Shown here: piece by piece, positions 1 through 8,657 of the stretch
How the letters are laid out: the number at the start of each line of letters is the position of its first letter
How positions within the stretch are numbered: the stretch's first letter is position 1
NCBI GenBank assembly: GCA_016717855.1
Contig: JADKEV010000039.1
Location: 8,505 to 72,504, forward strand
Length of the DNA: 64,000 bases
Reading direction: 5' to 3'
Source: Betaproteobacteria bacterium
Lineage (GTDB): Bacteria; Pseudomonadota; Gammaproteobacteria; Burkholderiales; Casimicrobiaceae
Made by a program: the position numbers and the translations under genes
The notes under the pieces: generated by a model
Databases searched by the model: none
What the model was told of the DNA's origin: nothing
The model's input: the letters and a program-made list of their open reading frames with translations, nothing else

Positions 1-86
1 ACGTCCTCAACTGTGCTACGTGGAAATCTACGGGGCGCAGTCTGACGTGCCACCCCTGCTTCCGATTCGAATGGTACGGATTTAGT

Positions 87-104
87 GTGACAGCTTGGTG
101 ACAA
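87..104 (-). promoter_or_regulatory. PhoB box
   Basis: Read on the minus strand this is TTGTCAC-CAAG-CTGTCAC, a 7-4-7 direct repeat close to the PhoB consensus CTGTCAT-N4-CTGTCAC. The 18 nt at 86-103 recur exactly at 12949-12966 in front of ppk1. A possible -10 (TACCAT) lies about 10 nt downstream on the minus strand. The controlled gene would lie left of the window. Bases 1-283 hold no gene I can support. Confidence 0.65.
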
Positions 105-283
105 CGCGGGCGCGCTCAACGGCAGGAATGCGGCCACGCGATTCGCGGCGCGGTTCTCCCAAGCACCCGCATCGCGGCTCGATGCCGGCACCGCAACCGG
201 TTCCGACCCCTGCGCCGGCTCGTACCACCCCTTTCTCCGGTTGACCACGACGGCCAGTAGCGCGCTCAAGGAGCAGGGCGTGA

Positions 284-868
284 TCAGCCGCAGCACGCGG
301 CGCGTTGCGTGGCCTTCTTTGCCGCACCTTCCGCGGCTGCTGGCGCCGGGGTGCAGCAGGCACTGCCCGTATGCTGGCTGGCGCTGCCGGTTGCCGTGGC
401 CGATGCACAGCACGCGCTCGCCTCCGGCGCAGCCTGGTTCGCATGGTTGCCGGGCGCGCAGCATGCCTTCGCCGCGTCCTGCTCCGTGTCCGCGCCGCCG
501 AACAGCGGGATCGCGCCCAGCGTATGGAACGATTCCCAGGCGATGCCGGCCGGGTCCTTCACCCAGTACTTGTCGGACTTCGCGTAGCAGCAGTTCGCGC
601 CCGTCTCGGCGACGACGCCGCGATCGGCCGCTTCGAGCTGTCCGTGCAGCGCCGCGAGTTCTTCACCGCTGTCGACCTGGAAGCCGAGATGGTTCACGCC
701 GACGTCGGCGCCACGCTGCGAAATGGCGAAGTTGACGCGCGGATCCTCGAGCATCCACTTGGCGTAGTCGGGCTTCGTTACCGCAGGTTCGGCGCCGAAC
801 AGCGTCGAATAAAACCGGATGCTCCCCGCAAGATCGGGGACCGCGACGTGGACATGAAAGCGTTTCAT
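284..868 (-). CDS. arsI: ArsI-like C-As lyase (CadI family dioxygenase) with cysteine-rich tail
   Basis: Predicted Fe(II)-dependent ring-cleaving-type dioxygenase that removes methyl or aryl groups from trivalent organoarsenicals in the cytoplasm. The 194-aa protein has a vicinal-oxygen-chelate/glyoxalase fold at about residues 1-120. His5, His60 and Glu112 fit the metal triad, and the Cys93-Cys94 pair in NCCYAKSDKYW fits the arsenical site of ArsI/CadI. After residue 125 comes an Ala-rich tail with four more Cys-Cys pairs (136-137, 153-154, 171-172, 192-193), which is unusual. The start was chosen at ATG 868 because AAGGAGAG lies just upstream. It overlaps the arsR stop by one base (TGATG), so the two are translationally coupled. 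CadI-type proteins without demonstrated lyase activity are the alternative. Confidence 0.85.
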   Translation of the reverse strand: MKRFHVHVAVPDLAGSIRFYSTLFGAEPAVTKPDYAKWMLEDPRVNFAISQRGADVGVNHLGFQVDSGEELAALHGQLEAADRGVVAETGANCCYAKSDKYWVKDPAGIAWESFHTLGAIPLFGGADTEQDAAKACCAPGNHANQAAPEASACCASATATGSASQHTGSACCTPAPAAAEGAAKKATQRAACCG

Positions 869-1269
869 CAAACTCTCCTTCGTGAGGTCGCCGCGGGCGC
901 GCCCGCGGACGCACGGCGACGGGGTTGGGCGGACGGCGCGCGGGACTTCGCGGCGGCCGGCACGCACTCGATAGTGCAGGCGCCGCCGGCACGGCAGCAG
1001 TTTTCGGTCAGGTAGCCGACCAGGGCATTGATTGCGTCGAAATCGGCGCGATAAACAATGAAGCGTCCCCGGGGTTCCGCCCCGACGAGGCCGGCGTGCG
1101 CAAGCTCCTTCAGATGGAACGACAGGGTCGGCGCCGCGATACCCAGCCGATCGGCAATGCCGCCCGCCGGCATACCGGGCGGTCCCGCCTCTACCAGCAA
1201 CCGGAAGACCGCCAGGCGCGTGTCCTGCGCCAAGGCCGCAAGCGCCACCACTGCATTTTTCGTTTCCAT
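868..1269 (-). CDS. arsR: ArsR-family arsenic-responsive repressor
   Basis: Winged-helix ArsR/SmtB repressor of 133 aa. The DNA-recognition region is near residues 40-62 (IAAPTLSFHLKELAHAGLV). The usual ELCVCDL metal motif is missing. Instead Cys91-Cys92-x5-Cys98 lies in the C-terminal part, the arrangement known for the Acidithiobacillus ferrooxidans ArsR type. It is first in a two-gene operon with arsI and presumably represses its own promoter until As(III) or methylarsenite binds. The start at ATG 1269 begins at METKNAV; the longer upstream reading frame lacks ArsR character. The arsenical specificity is inferred. Confidence 0.87.
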   Translation of the reverse strand: METKNAVVALAALAQDTRLAVFRLLVEAGPPGMPAGGIADRLGIAAPTLSFHLKELAHAGLVGAEPRGRFIVYRADFDAINALVGYLTENCCRAGGACTIECVPAAAKSRAPSAQPRRRASAGAPAATSRRRV

Positions 1270-1485
1270 GTTTCGAATAATATAAAAATGAGGTGCGGCT
1301 GTCAATCCCCCGGCAGGCGTGCGGTGCATTGGCGCTTCCGTGCTGCTTGCCGGCATCCGCGGCCCTAGCGGGCAGATCGCGTAGCAACGACGCCAAGCTT
1401 GCCCTCGTTGTGACATCGATCAAGAACGGAGCCGCGCGCGGGTGGTAGCATCGATGCGCATCGCTTGCAGTCTTTCCTTTCTCAC

Positions 1486-2727
1486 ATGCCCTCCATCGAT
1501 TCCGTCTGGATCAACATGGCCGTCGCGCTCGGCATCGGCCTGCTGGTCGGCGCCGAGCGGGAGCGGCGCAAGCGCGAGGGGCCGAAGCGGGAACCGGCGG
1601 GCGTGCGCACGTTCGCCGTCGCCTCGCTGCTGGGGGCGGTCGGCATGGCGCTGGGCGGGGTGCTGGTCACTGCCGCATTGGCGCTGGGTGTGGCGATCCT
1701 GCTGGGCGTCGCGTACTGGCGCAACGCCGACGAGGATCCGGGGCTGACGACCGAGACCGCGGTGTTGCTCACGCTGGTCCTGGGTGCGCTCGCCATGCGT
1801 GAACCCGCGCCTGCCGCGGGACTGGCCGTTGCCCTTGCCATTCTGCTCGCCTCGCGCACGCACCTGCACCGCTTTGTCCGCAGCGTGCTGTCCGAGCGCG
1901 AGATGAACGACTTTCTGATCCTTGCCGCCGCGACGCTGGTGGTGCTGCCGCTGGTGCCGAATCGCTACGTCGGTCCCTTTGGCGCGATCAATCCGCACGT
2001 CATCTGGCTGATCGTGGTCCTGGTCATGGCGATCGGCGCCGCGGGTCACGTCGCGCTGCGGTCGCTCGGCGCGCGCGTCGGCCTGCCGGTCGCGGGATTC
2101 GTGGGCGGTTTCGTCTCCAGCACGGCGACGGTCGCCGCGATGGGTGAACGTTGTGCCCGCACGCCTTCGCTGTTGCGCCCGGCCATCGCCGGCGCCGTCA
2201 TGTCGTCGGTGGCGACCGTGGTCCTCATGACGATCATCCTCGTGGCGATGAGCCCGTCCACGCTGGTCGCGATGGCCCTGCCGCTCGCCTGCTCGGGGGC
2301 CGCCGCGCTCGCCTACGGCGCGCTATTCATGGTCAGGTCGCTGCGCGAAAGGGACCTGCCCCCCTCCGACGAGAGTGGGGCGTTCAGCATCAAGGCCGCT
2401 GTCGCGTTCGCGGCGACGCTGGCGGTAGTGCTGGTCGGCGTCGCCGCACTGAAGTCCTGGTACGGCGATGCCGGCTTGATCGCGGCGGCCGGAATCGCCG
2501 GGTTTGCCGATGCGCACGCGGCCTTGGTCTCGACCGTTTCGCTCGTGGCTTCGGGAAAACTGGAAGCGGCCGCGGCGGTGATTCCGATCCTCACGGCGCT
2601 GTCCACCAATACGGTGTCCAAGCTGGTCGTCGCGCTGGTGACCGGCGGCCCTCGCTACGCGCTGGAACTGGCGCCTGGCCTGCTGTCGCTGGCGGGCGGG
2701 GCATGGCTGGGGTGGCTGCTGCAATAG
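1486..2727 (+). CDS. MgtC/SapB family membrane protein with DUF4010
   Basis: Polytopic inner-membrane protein of 413 aa with roughly 10-12 hydrophobic segments. The N-terminal part (GIGLLVGAERERRKR) is the MgtC/SapB signature; the C-terminal two thirds match DUF4010-type proteins. MgtC proteins are linked to Mg2+ limitation and to restraint of the F-type ATP synthase, but this DUF4010 branch has no assigned function. The gene stands alone between divergent arsR and a beta-barrel gene. ATG 1486 was preferred; a TTG at 1465 in the same frame is possible and neither has a clear ribosome binding site. Confidence 0.75.
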   Translation: MPSIDSVWINMAVALGIGLLVGAERERRKREGPKREPAGVRTFAVASLLGAVGMALGGVLVTAALALGVAILLGVAYWRNADEDPGLTTETAVLLTLVLGALAMREPAPAAGLAVALAILLASRTHLHRFVRSVLSEREMNDFLILAAATLVVLPLVPNRYVGPFGAINPHVIWLIVVLVMAIGAAGHVALRSLGARVGLPVAGFVGGFVSSTATVAAMGERCARTPSLLRPAIAGAVMSSVATVVLMTIILVAMSPSTLVAMALPLACSGAAALAYGALFMVRSLRERDLPPSDESGAFSIKAAVAFAATLAVVLVGVAALKSWYGDAGLIAAAGIAGFADAHAALVSTVSLVASGKLEAAAAVIPILTALSTNTVSKLVVALVTGGPRYALELAPGLLSLAGGAWLGWLLQ

Positions 2728-2797
2728 CAGGTAGTATTGCGGCCGGACAAGGAAATCAACGCCACGCGCGATGAGCCGGTTCCGGGAGAGAAGTCAC

Positions 2798-3661
2798 ATG
2801 CGTGCAAGTTTGCTGGTGCTGGCGGCTGGCTGGCTGTTGGTGGCGTGCGTGGCGCACGCCGCGCATCCGCTGGTCACCGAAGATGCGGGCACCCAGGGCG
2901 CCGGCAACGCCGAATTGGAGAGCGGCTTCTCCTGGACGCGCGATGGCGACTACCGCTCCTTCGTGTTCCAGCCGCAGCTATCGTGGGGGTTGTTCCCGGC
3001 ACTGGATCTGATCGTGGCGCCGTCGTGGCTGCGCAACCACACGACTGAGGAAGGAACCGCGCGTGGCCGTGGCGACACGCTGCTGGACGCGAAGTGGCGC
3101 TTCCACGAGGACGGACCGCTGTCGCTGGCGCTGCGCGCGGGCTTCTTGTTCCCCACAGGCGCCAACAGCCCCGGCCTCTCTAACGGCAAGCCCTCGTCGC
3201 ATGCGCTGCTGGCGGCCAGCTTCGATGCCGCACCCCTCGCCGTGCACGGGAATCTCGGCTACACGCGCGGCCCATCGCTGCCCGGTCTGCGCAGGGATCT
3301 TTACCATGTCTCGGCGGCGGCGGTCTTCACGGCGAACGGGAATCTCGCATTCGCGGCGGATGTCGGATTCGACTCGAACCCCGACACCGCGCAGAAGTCC
3401 TGGCCTGGAACCCTGCTCCTCGGCGTCATCTATACGCTGCGGCCCGGACTCGACGTCGACGCCGGATACCAGATCCGGCTGAACGACGCCGCGCCGGCGC
3501 GGCAGTGGCTGGCCGGGATCACATACCGCTGGGCGCCGGGGACGAATCCGGATGCCGCGTCCGCGTTGCGCCGCCGCGCCGAGGTCCGTCGCGGTGCGCT
3601 TCGCGTCCGCGCATCGCCTAAACCAGAACGCCGCCGACTTCGCCGCCGTCATTTCTTGTGA
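2798..3661 (+). CDS. putative outer-membrane beta-barrel protein
   Basis: 287-aa secreted protein. Residues 1-25 form a signal peptide ending AHA, followed by alternating beta-strand patterns such as GNAELESGFSW and GDTLLDAKWRF. This resembles barrel proteins annotated as transporter or MetA-pathway phenol-degradation outer-membrane proteins; no substrate can be named. GGGAGAG about 8 nt before ATG 2798 decides the start. The Arg-rich last 40 residues overlap the end of convergent phoX by 44 nt and may be a poorly constrained tail. Confidence 0.6.
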   Translation: MRASLLVLAAGWLLVACVAHAAHPLVTEDAGTQGAGNAELESGFSWTRDGDYRSFVFQPQLSWGLFPALDLIVAPSWLRNHTTEEGTARGRGDTLLDAKWRFHEDGPLSLALRAGFLFPTGANSPGLSNGKPSSHALLAASFDAAPLAVHGNLGYTRGPSLPGLRRDLYHVSAAAVFTANGNLAFAADVGFDSNPDTAQKSWPGTLLLGVIYTLRPGLDVDAGYQIRLNDAAPARQWLAGITYRWAPGTNPDAASALRRRAEVRRGALRVRASPKPERRRLRRRHFL

Positions 3662-5822
3662 TGACGATGGTGGCAGAACGCGGGCGGTTGTTGCCACCGT
3701 CCGGCCAGTGGCTGCCGAAGCCGGCCGGGTTCGCGAAGTTTGGCGCAGTTTCCTCGCCGGGGTGCTGGATGTTGACGAACAGCGCCTTGCCGTCGGGCGT
3801 CTCGGCCAGGCCGGTGATCTCGCACTCCTTCGGGCCGACGAGGAAGCGCCGCAGGTTGGTTTCGCCGGGTGGCGCGCCGACATACGTATCGACCGCCTTC
3901 GTCGCGGCGCCGTCGGTGTTGGTGATGGTCCGCTTTCCTCCGTCGCCGACCTTGCCCGGGATCGCGGCCAGCAGCATGCAGTTGGTCACGTCGGTATACG
4001 CGCCATCATCGGTCTGGATCCACAGCAGGCCGCTGTTCGCGAACCATAATCCGTCGGGGCTGGAGAAGTCGTTGGCAGCGGTGAGATTGGACAGGTTGAC
4101 ATTGGCCGCATCCGCCGTGGAGCGTGCGCCGAACAGGAAGATATCCCATTTGAATCCGGTGGCCGCGACATCGCCGTTGTTCTCGGCCCAGCGGATGATG
4201 TGCCCATTGGGATTGCCGCGCTGCGCGGTTCCCGCCGTGCCCTTCGGGTCGTTGTAGAAGCGCGGGTTGGCCGCATCGGTCGAGGCCAGCGTGCGCAACG
4301 TCGAATTGTTGTTCGTCAGGGTCATGTAGACCTCGCCGTTCCTGGGATTCACGGCGCCCCACTCCGGCCGGTCCATCTTGGTGGCGCCCGCCGCGTCGGC
4401 TGCCAGCCGCGTGTTGACCAGAACATCGGCCTGGTCGGCAAAGGCATAGGCGGCGTTGCCGGCGGTGATGTTGTTGCTGCCGAACTTGAGTTCTATCCAC
4501 GAACCGGTGCCGTCGGCGGCGAACTTCGCCACATAGAGCCTGCCGTCGTCGAGATACTTGTCGCCGGCAGCCAACCCTCGGGTGGCATCGGCCGGGTCCC
4601 ACACGGCAGTCGAGACATACTTGTAGATGTACTCGTTGCGCGAATCGCAGCCCATGTAGTACACCAGCGGCTTGCCGGCGACAACCGGGCCGGGCCACGC
4701 GCCTTCGTGCGCGAAGCGTCCCATGGCGGTCCGCTTTTTCGGCGTCGACGCCGGACTGAAGGGGTCGATCTCGACATTCCAGCCATAGGTGTTGGCCACG
4801 TTGCGGAAGTCGTCGCTGCCATCGGTCGAAGTCCCGACCTTCATCGCGTTCCAGCGCGAGAACGAGGTATCGGACGGATCCGCGGCCACGGCGGTCGCCC
4901 ACAACTCACGTCCGTTGCCGGCAACGCCGTAGCGCGCGAACGAGGCCAGCTCCTTGGCGCTGCGATTCGGATTGTCGGTCGCCGCGACGCGGCGGAAGTA
5001 CCCGGCCCAGTTTTCTTCGCAGGCGAGATACGTGCCCCAGGGCGTGTAGCCGTGAGCGCAGTTGTTGACCGTGCCGCGCGTCTTCGAGCCATCGGACGAG
5101 TAACTGGTAATCATCAACGGCGTCTTCGCGGCCGGACCGGACATGGCCATTTCGGTGAACGTGGTGATGCGGCGATTGAACGAAGAGTCCCGCTTGTAGC
5201 TGAACGTCCCACCATTCTTGTTGACTTCGATGATGCTGACGCCGTGCGCGTTCAGTTCCTTGACGACTTCATCGTTCACGGTGCGCGCGCCGGCCACGAT
5301 GGTCGCGCCTGCGGCGTGCAGGTACGCCGGCGTGATCGCTTCGTGATTGATGGCCAGCAGGCCCCGGTCGCCGGCGGCGACATTGTATCGCCCATCGGTG
5401 CCCACGCCGAAGAAGTGCATCCCGTCATGATGGTCGCCGGCTCGCTGCGCGAACGCCGCGCCGTTCTCGGTGCCGTCATTCCGGTAATCCGCGATGCCGG
5501 CCGCCATGGGATCGCCCAGCCGAAACAGGACTGTCGCGGTGTAGCCGGCGGGAATGACTAGCGCGTCGGCCAGGCTCTTGCCCACTGCGTCGAAGCTGAG
5601 TTTCAGCACCTTGGTCGGAGACTCCGAGCTGCCGCTGCTGCTGTTGCAGGCGGCAAGGCCGGCGCCAAAGAACGCAGTCGAGGCAAGGCCGAACGAGCCC
5701 TTGAGCAATGAACGGCGGGTCAGACGCGCGTTGAGCACGCTGGCGAAGGACTCGTTTCCGGAGTTGTTGGTGTCGATGTCGTCGCTGTCGGTGTGCATGG
5801 TGATGTCCGTTGGATTCGTCAT
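3618..5822 (-). CDS. phoX: PhoX-family alkaline phosphatase, Tat-exported
   Basis: Secreted monomeric phosphatase that releases phosphate from organic phosphoesters; PhoX enzymes use Ca2+ and Fe3+. The 734-aa protein has a Tat motif around residues 34-43 (LTRRSLLKGS), then a hydrophobic stretch ending LAAC with Cys59, so it may be a lipoprotein. Typical PhoX features follow, including LLAINHEAITPAYLHAAG, EENWAGYFRR and the C-terminal GLAETPDGKALFVNIQHPGE. It is preceded by a three-heptamer PhoB box array on its own strand at 5899-5927, so phosphate starvation should induce it. No clear ribosome binding site is visible at ATG 5822; ATG 5798 (MHTDSDD) is an alternative. Confidence 0.9.
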   Translation of the reverse strand: MTNPTDITMHTDSDDIDTNNSGNESFASVLNARLTRRSLLKGSFGLASTAFFGAGLAACNSSSGSSESPTKVLKLSFDAVGKSLADALVIPAGYTATVLFRLGDPMAAGIADYRNDGTENGAAFAQRAGDHHDGMHFFGVGTDGRYNVAAGDRGLLAINHEAITPAYLHAAGATIVAGARTVNDEVVKELNAHGVSIIEVNKNGGTFSYKRDSSFNRRITTFTEMAMSGPAAKTPLMITSYSSDGSKTRGTVNNCAHGYTPWGTYLACEENWAGYFRRVAATDNPNRSAKELASFARYGVAGNGRELWATAVAADPSDTSFSRWNAMKVGTSTDGSDDFRNVANTYGWNVEIDPFSPASTPKKRTAMGRFAHEGAWPGPVVAGKPLVYYMGCDSRNEYIYKYVSTAVWDPADATRGLAAGDKYLDDGRLYVAKFAADGTGSWIELKFGSNNITAGNAAYAFADQADVLVNTRLAADAAGATKMDRPEWGAVNPRNGEVYMTLTNNNSTLRTLASTDAANPRFYNDPKGTAGTAQRGNPNGHIIRWAENNGDVAATGFKWDIFLFGARSTADAANVNLSNLTAANDFSSPDGLWFANSGLLWIQTDDGAYTDVTNCMLLAAIPGKVGDGGKRTITNTDGAATKAVDTYVGAPPGETNLRRFLVGPKECEITGLAETPDGKALFVNIQHPGEETAPNFANPAGFGSHWPDGGNNRPRSATIVITRNDGGEVGGVLV

Positions 5823-5898
5823 TTTTCGTGTGGATTGGGAGAGAGTGGTGAAGGAACGAAGGGATCGGGAACAGCGGGATCGAGACTAGTCAACGATT

Positions 5899-5927
5899 GT
5901 TACGGCTTCGTGACGTGCCGATGACAG
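5899..5927 (-). promoter_or_regulatory. PhoB box array for phoX
   Basis: On the minus strand: CTGTCAT-CGGC-ACGTCAC, then GAAG-CCGTAAC, i.e. three heptamers at an 11-nt period. The first matches the PhoB consensus exactly and the others diverge. It lies about 77 nt upstream of the phoX start and back to back with a second array at 5946-5974. Confidence 0.75.
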
Positions 5928-5945
5928 TCCCGCCGGTAGCGGGGG

Positions 5946-5974
5946 CCGTAACACAATCGTCACAATGTTGTCAT
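5946..5974 (+). promoter_or_regulatory. PhoB box array facing right
   Basis: On the plus strand: CCGTAAC-ACAA-TCGTCAC, then AATG-TTGTCAT, three heptamers at an 11-nt period, weaker than the phoX array. It points towards the decayed PEP-utilising gene at 6038, 63 nt away. Confidence 0.55.
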
Positions 5975-6037
5975 CAGGATCCGTCATGCTGGGCAGTCTT
6001 CCCGACTTCCGCGGAAGATCCTTCCACTGCGGACCTC

Positions 6038-6661
6038 ATGACCGAAAAGACACGCATCATCAAGACCCTCGGAGAGCCGGGGTTGTTGCTGCCGGTATTG
6101 CTCAATGACGGCCTGGCCGCGAACGACAGGGCGAAGTACTACTTCACGCTGCTGCAGGCGGCCGCGACGCATGCCAGGCATCCCGAGGCGCAGGTCTCCA
6201 GCCTGCGCCGCGAGCGCCTGGCGAGCGGCGTCGATGACGAGACTTGCGACCAGGTCGTGGCTGCGAGCACGCTCGCGGCCACTGACCGGCCGGCGATCCT
6301 GGTGCGCGACATGACCTCGACGGACGACATCGCCGGCACGGCAGCCGCTGCCGGCGTCCTGACGGCGGCCGGCGGGCGCACGTCGCGCGCGGCGGTCGTG
6401 GCGCGGTAGCTCGACAAAGTCTGCCTGGTTGGCTGCGACACCTTGTCCATCGACCTCGACGGCCGACGCTGCGCGATCGCCGGCGAGTGGTTCGCCGAAG
6501 GAGACGTGCTGACCCTCGATGGTCACGCAGGCGAAGTGCTTGCCGGCGCAGTCTCCGTGGAGATCGAAAGCCCTGTCGAATTGCTGGAGAGAGTCGCGCA
6601 GCATTCTGGCATGGCCGTGGCTGCGATCGCGGGCGTGTCGCCCGAGGCGTGCGCGGCGTGA
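6038..6661 (+). pseudogene. decayed PEP-utilising (PPDK-like) swivelling-domain protein
   Basis: Remnant of a protein carrying the phosphohistidine swivelling domain of PEP synthase/pyruvate phosphate dikinase enzymes. Reading from ATG 6038 gives a helical N-terminal region, then GVLTAAGGRTSRAAVVAR, where the family has GGxTSHAAVVARQ. Two lesions are visible. The catalytic His is replaced by Arg (codon CGC), and the next conserved Gln is a TAG stop at 6407-6409. The same frame continues after the stop with LDKVCLVGC, then GEWFAEGDVLTLDGHAGEVLAG, which is the rest of the domain, to 6661. No ATP-grasp domain is present. Both lesions are substitutions, so this looks like true decay and not a sequencing indel. 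It sits behind PhoB heptamers. Confidence 0.7.
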
Positions 6662-6823
6662 TGCCGTGGATCTGCTTGCGGACCGTATCGCTCCAAGCGG
6701 CAAATCGGACGCCGCATTGCGGAGTCGTGCAAAGTCCCCATGCTCAAGCCCCGTTTGCAGCACCGCACAAATCGTTTATACTGTTTATACGGTAACTACC
6801 GTTTGATCACACTGGAGCGAAAA

Positions 6824-7285
6824 ATGGCCACAAGGAAGAAAGCAGTTGCGACGCCGGCAAAGCCGGTAGCTGCGCCGACGGCAAGGGCTGTCGCCATCAA
6901 GCCAAACGTTCCTGCCCCGTCGCAGGCGCCGAAGGCATCCGTTGCCGCCCCCCCGTCCGCGCCCAAGGCGCCGCAGCCGGGTACTGAGTCCGGAAAGGCG
7001 AAGGACGCCAAGGACAAGAGAAAGAAGGAAAAGAGAGTGCATGACGGCGACAGCGGCGGAAAGAGGAAGAAGATGGTGCGCGACAGCTTCACGATGCCCA
7101 CGGCGGACTATGCGCTGATCGGTGTACTGAAGTCGCGTACGCTGGCCGCGGGTACCGCGGTGAAGAAGAGCGAACTGCTCCGTGGCGGGTTGGTTGCCCT
7201 GGCCGCGATGTCGCCCGCGCAGTTGATCGACCTTATCTCGGCGATGCCGGCTGTCAAGACCGGCCGACCCGGAAAGAAGAAGTAG
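6824..7285 (+). CDS. basic Lys/Ala/Pro-rich protein with conserved C-terminal domain
   Basis: 153-aa protein of unknown function. Residues 1-90 are low-complexity and strongly basic (Lys, Ala, Pro), resembling histone H1-like tails. Residues 90-145 form a compact region with RDSFTMPTADYALI and VKKSELLRGGLVALAAM, a pattern I associate with small beta- and gammaproteobacterial proteins that may bind nucleic acid through a ribbon-helix-helix-like unit. ATG 6824 was chosen because GGAGCG precedes it by about 6 nt; an A/T-rich repeat (TTTATACTGTTTATAC) upstream could supply the -10 element. Function is inferred weakly. Confidence 0.6.
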   Translation: MATRKKAVATPAKPVAAPTARAVAIKPNVPAPSQAPKASVAAPPSAPKAPQPGTESGKAKDAKDKRKKEKRVHDGDSGGKRKKMVRDSFTMPTADYALIGVLKSRTLAAGTAVKKSELLRGGLVALAAMSPAQLIDLISAMPAVKTGRPGKKK

Positions 7286-7358
7286 TCTTCGCCCAGGGGG
7301 CCCGGCACCCTGTCGTGCCCGGGGCAGTCGCCGATCCGGCGGCTGCCTGGCGGCATGA

Positions 7359-7571
7359 TCAGAACTCGAGTTCGATGCGCCGCTCCGTCAGCGGCTCGCG
7401 ATCCTTGCGCGCCGCAGCCCGCGACTCCTCCGCCAACTCGAACCAGTCGCAGTCGGGAAGGGCCCGTTCCACCGCTTGCAGGTCGTCGAGATGCTCCGCA
7501 TCCGAGTCCCTGGGCGCGGTTTGCAGGTGCGACTGGGCTTCGAGCAGGAACTTCAGAACTTCAATTTGCAT
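7359..7571 (-). CDS. small acidic hypothetical protein
   Basis: 70-aa acidic, soluble protein starting MQIEVLKFLLEAQ; I recognise no family. AAGGAGAC about 6 nt before ATG 7571 gives a strong ribosome binding site and decides the start. A PhoB-box-like sequence at 7620-7637 on the same strand suggests it belongs to the phosphate-starvation set, divergent from the PlcP-like gene. Confidence 0.6.
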   Translation of the reverse strand: MQIEVLKFLLEAQSHLQTAPRDSDAEHLDDLQAVERALPDCDWFELAEESRAAARKDREPLTERRIELEF

Positions 7572-7619
7572 CGCAGTCTCCTTGTCTTGTGGTCTGTACA
7601 CGGACATTGCCCGTGCAAT

Positions 7620-7637
7620 TTGACGATTTGATGACAA
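7620..7637 (-). promoter_or_regulatory. weak PhoB box
   Basis: Minus strand TTGTCAT-CAAA-TCGTCAA: the first heptamer matches 6 of 7 consensus positions, the second about 4. It lies 49 nt upstream of the 70-aa gene and back to back with the stronger array at 7676. Confidence 0.4.
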
Positions 7638-7675
7638 AGAGCCCGCATTCCGGGGGTTGGGGGCGATTCATCGAA

Positions 7676-7704
7676 CTGTCATCGTTCTGACACACGACTG
7701 ACCC
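7676..7704 (+). promoter_or_regulatory. PhoB box array for the PlcP-like/GT operon
   Basis: Plus strand CTGTCAT-CGTT-CTGACAC, then ACGA-CTGACCC, three heptamers at an 11-nt period. A -10-like TACAGT follows at 7715-7720. Transcription would then start near 7727-7728, essentially at the ATG, suggesting a leaderless message. Confidence 0.75.
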
Positions 7705-7727
7705 GGCGCACGACTACAGTGACGCCC

Positions 7728-8657
7728 ATGAATAGCCGATGGAGAGCGACAACGAGGGACTCTAACCTCGATCAAGAGCGCGCCGGCCCCGCGCGTGCGG
7801 CCCCGGCGTTGGAACCGCCGCCGACGCACTATCGCGCCATCTGGATTTCCGACCTGCATCTTGGCACGCAGGGCTGCCAGGCCGGACTGCTGCTCGACTT
7901 TCTCAGGCGAACCGAGTCGGACTACCTGTATCTGGTCGGCGATATCGTCGATGCCTGGCAGCTCCGGCGCCGCTGGTACTGGCCGCAGGCGCACAACGAC
8001 GTGTTGCAGAAACTGATCCGCAAGGCCAGGAAGGGCACGCGAGTCGTCTTCATCCCGGGCAATCACGACGAGATTGCCCGGCAATTCGGCGCCCTGGCCT
8101 TCGGCGGCATCCGCATCGAGAATGAAACCATACACGTCACCGCCAACGGCAAGCGACTTCTGGTCATCCATGGCGATTTGTTCGATGGCGTCGTTCAGCA
8201 CGCGAAATGGCTGGCCCATCTTGGCGATCACGCCTACACGACTGCGCTCAAGCTCAACCAGTGGCTCAACAGCCTGCGCGCGCGCTGCAAGCTGCCCTAC
8301 TGGTCGCTCGCCGCGTTCCTGAAGCTGCGGGTCAAGAACGCAATGCTCTACATCAGCCGCTTCGAAGAGGCCCTGGCCGCGGAAGCCCGGCGCAAGTGCG
8401 TCGATGGCGTGGTCTGCGGTCACATTCACAAGGCCGAGATCCGGATGATCGACGGCATCCTCTACTGCAATGACGGCGACTGGGTCGACAGCCTGACCGC
8501 GCTGGTCGAGTCCGAAGAGGGCGAACTCAGCCTGGTCAACTGGCGCGGCGCCGTCGTGCAAACCGGCGCGCGCAGCAGATACGCCGCCACGTCGCGGCCG
8601 GCGACCGCCCGCGCTCCCGACCTGGTCCCCGACTATGCGCCTGCTCCTGGCGACTGA
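7728..8657 (+). CDS. plcP: PlcP-like metallophosphoesterase (COG2908, LpxH superfamily)
   Basis: 309-aa calcineurin-like phosphoesterase. Metal-binding blocks are SDLHLGTQ (Asp42, His44), LVGDIVDAW (Asp72), GNHDE (Asn111, His112), VIHGDLFD (His147, Asp149) and CGHIHKAE near residue 230. This family is often labelled UDP-2,3-diacylglucosamine hydrolase. In phosphate-starved rhizobia and marine bacteria the relative PlcP acts as a phospholipase C on phospholipids and is encoded beside a GT4 glycosyltransferase under a Pho box. The same arrangement occurs here (Pho array at 7676, GT4 gene overlapping by 23 nt), so lipid remodelling is favoured over lipid A synthesis. ATG 7728 was preferred over GTG 7719 because of the predicted promoter. 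Confidence 0.75.
   Translation: MNSRWRATTRDSNLDQERAGPARAAPALEPPPTHYRAIWISDLHLGTQGCQAGLLLDFLRRTESDYLYLVGDIVDAWQLRRRWYWPQAHNDVLQKLIRKARKGTRVVFIPGNHDEIARQFGALAFGGIRIENETIHVTANGKRLLVIHGDLFDGVVQHAKWLAHLGDHAYTTALKLNQWLNSLRARCKLPYWSLAAFLKLRVKNAMLYISRFEEALAAEARRKCVDGVVCGHIHKAEIRMIDGILYCNDGDWVDSLTALVESEEGELSLVNWRGAVVQTGARSRYAATSRPATARAPDLVPDYAPAPGD

Noticed and set aside
82..444. Minus-strand reading frame overlapping the end of arsI
   Set aside because: Arg-rich and without ribosome binding site; it overlaps the Pho box at its end.
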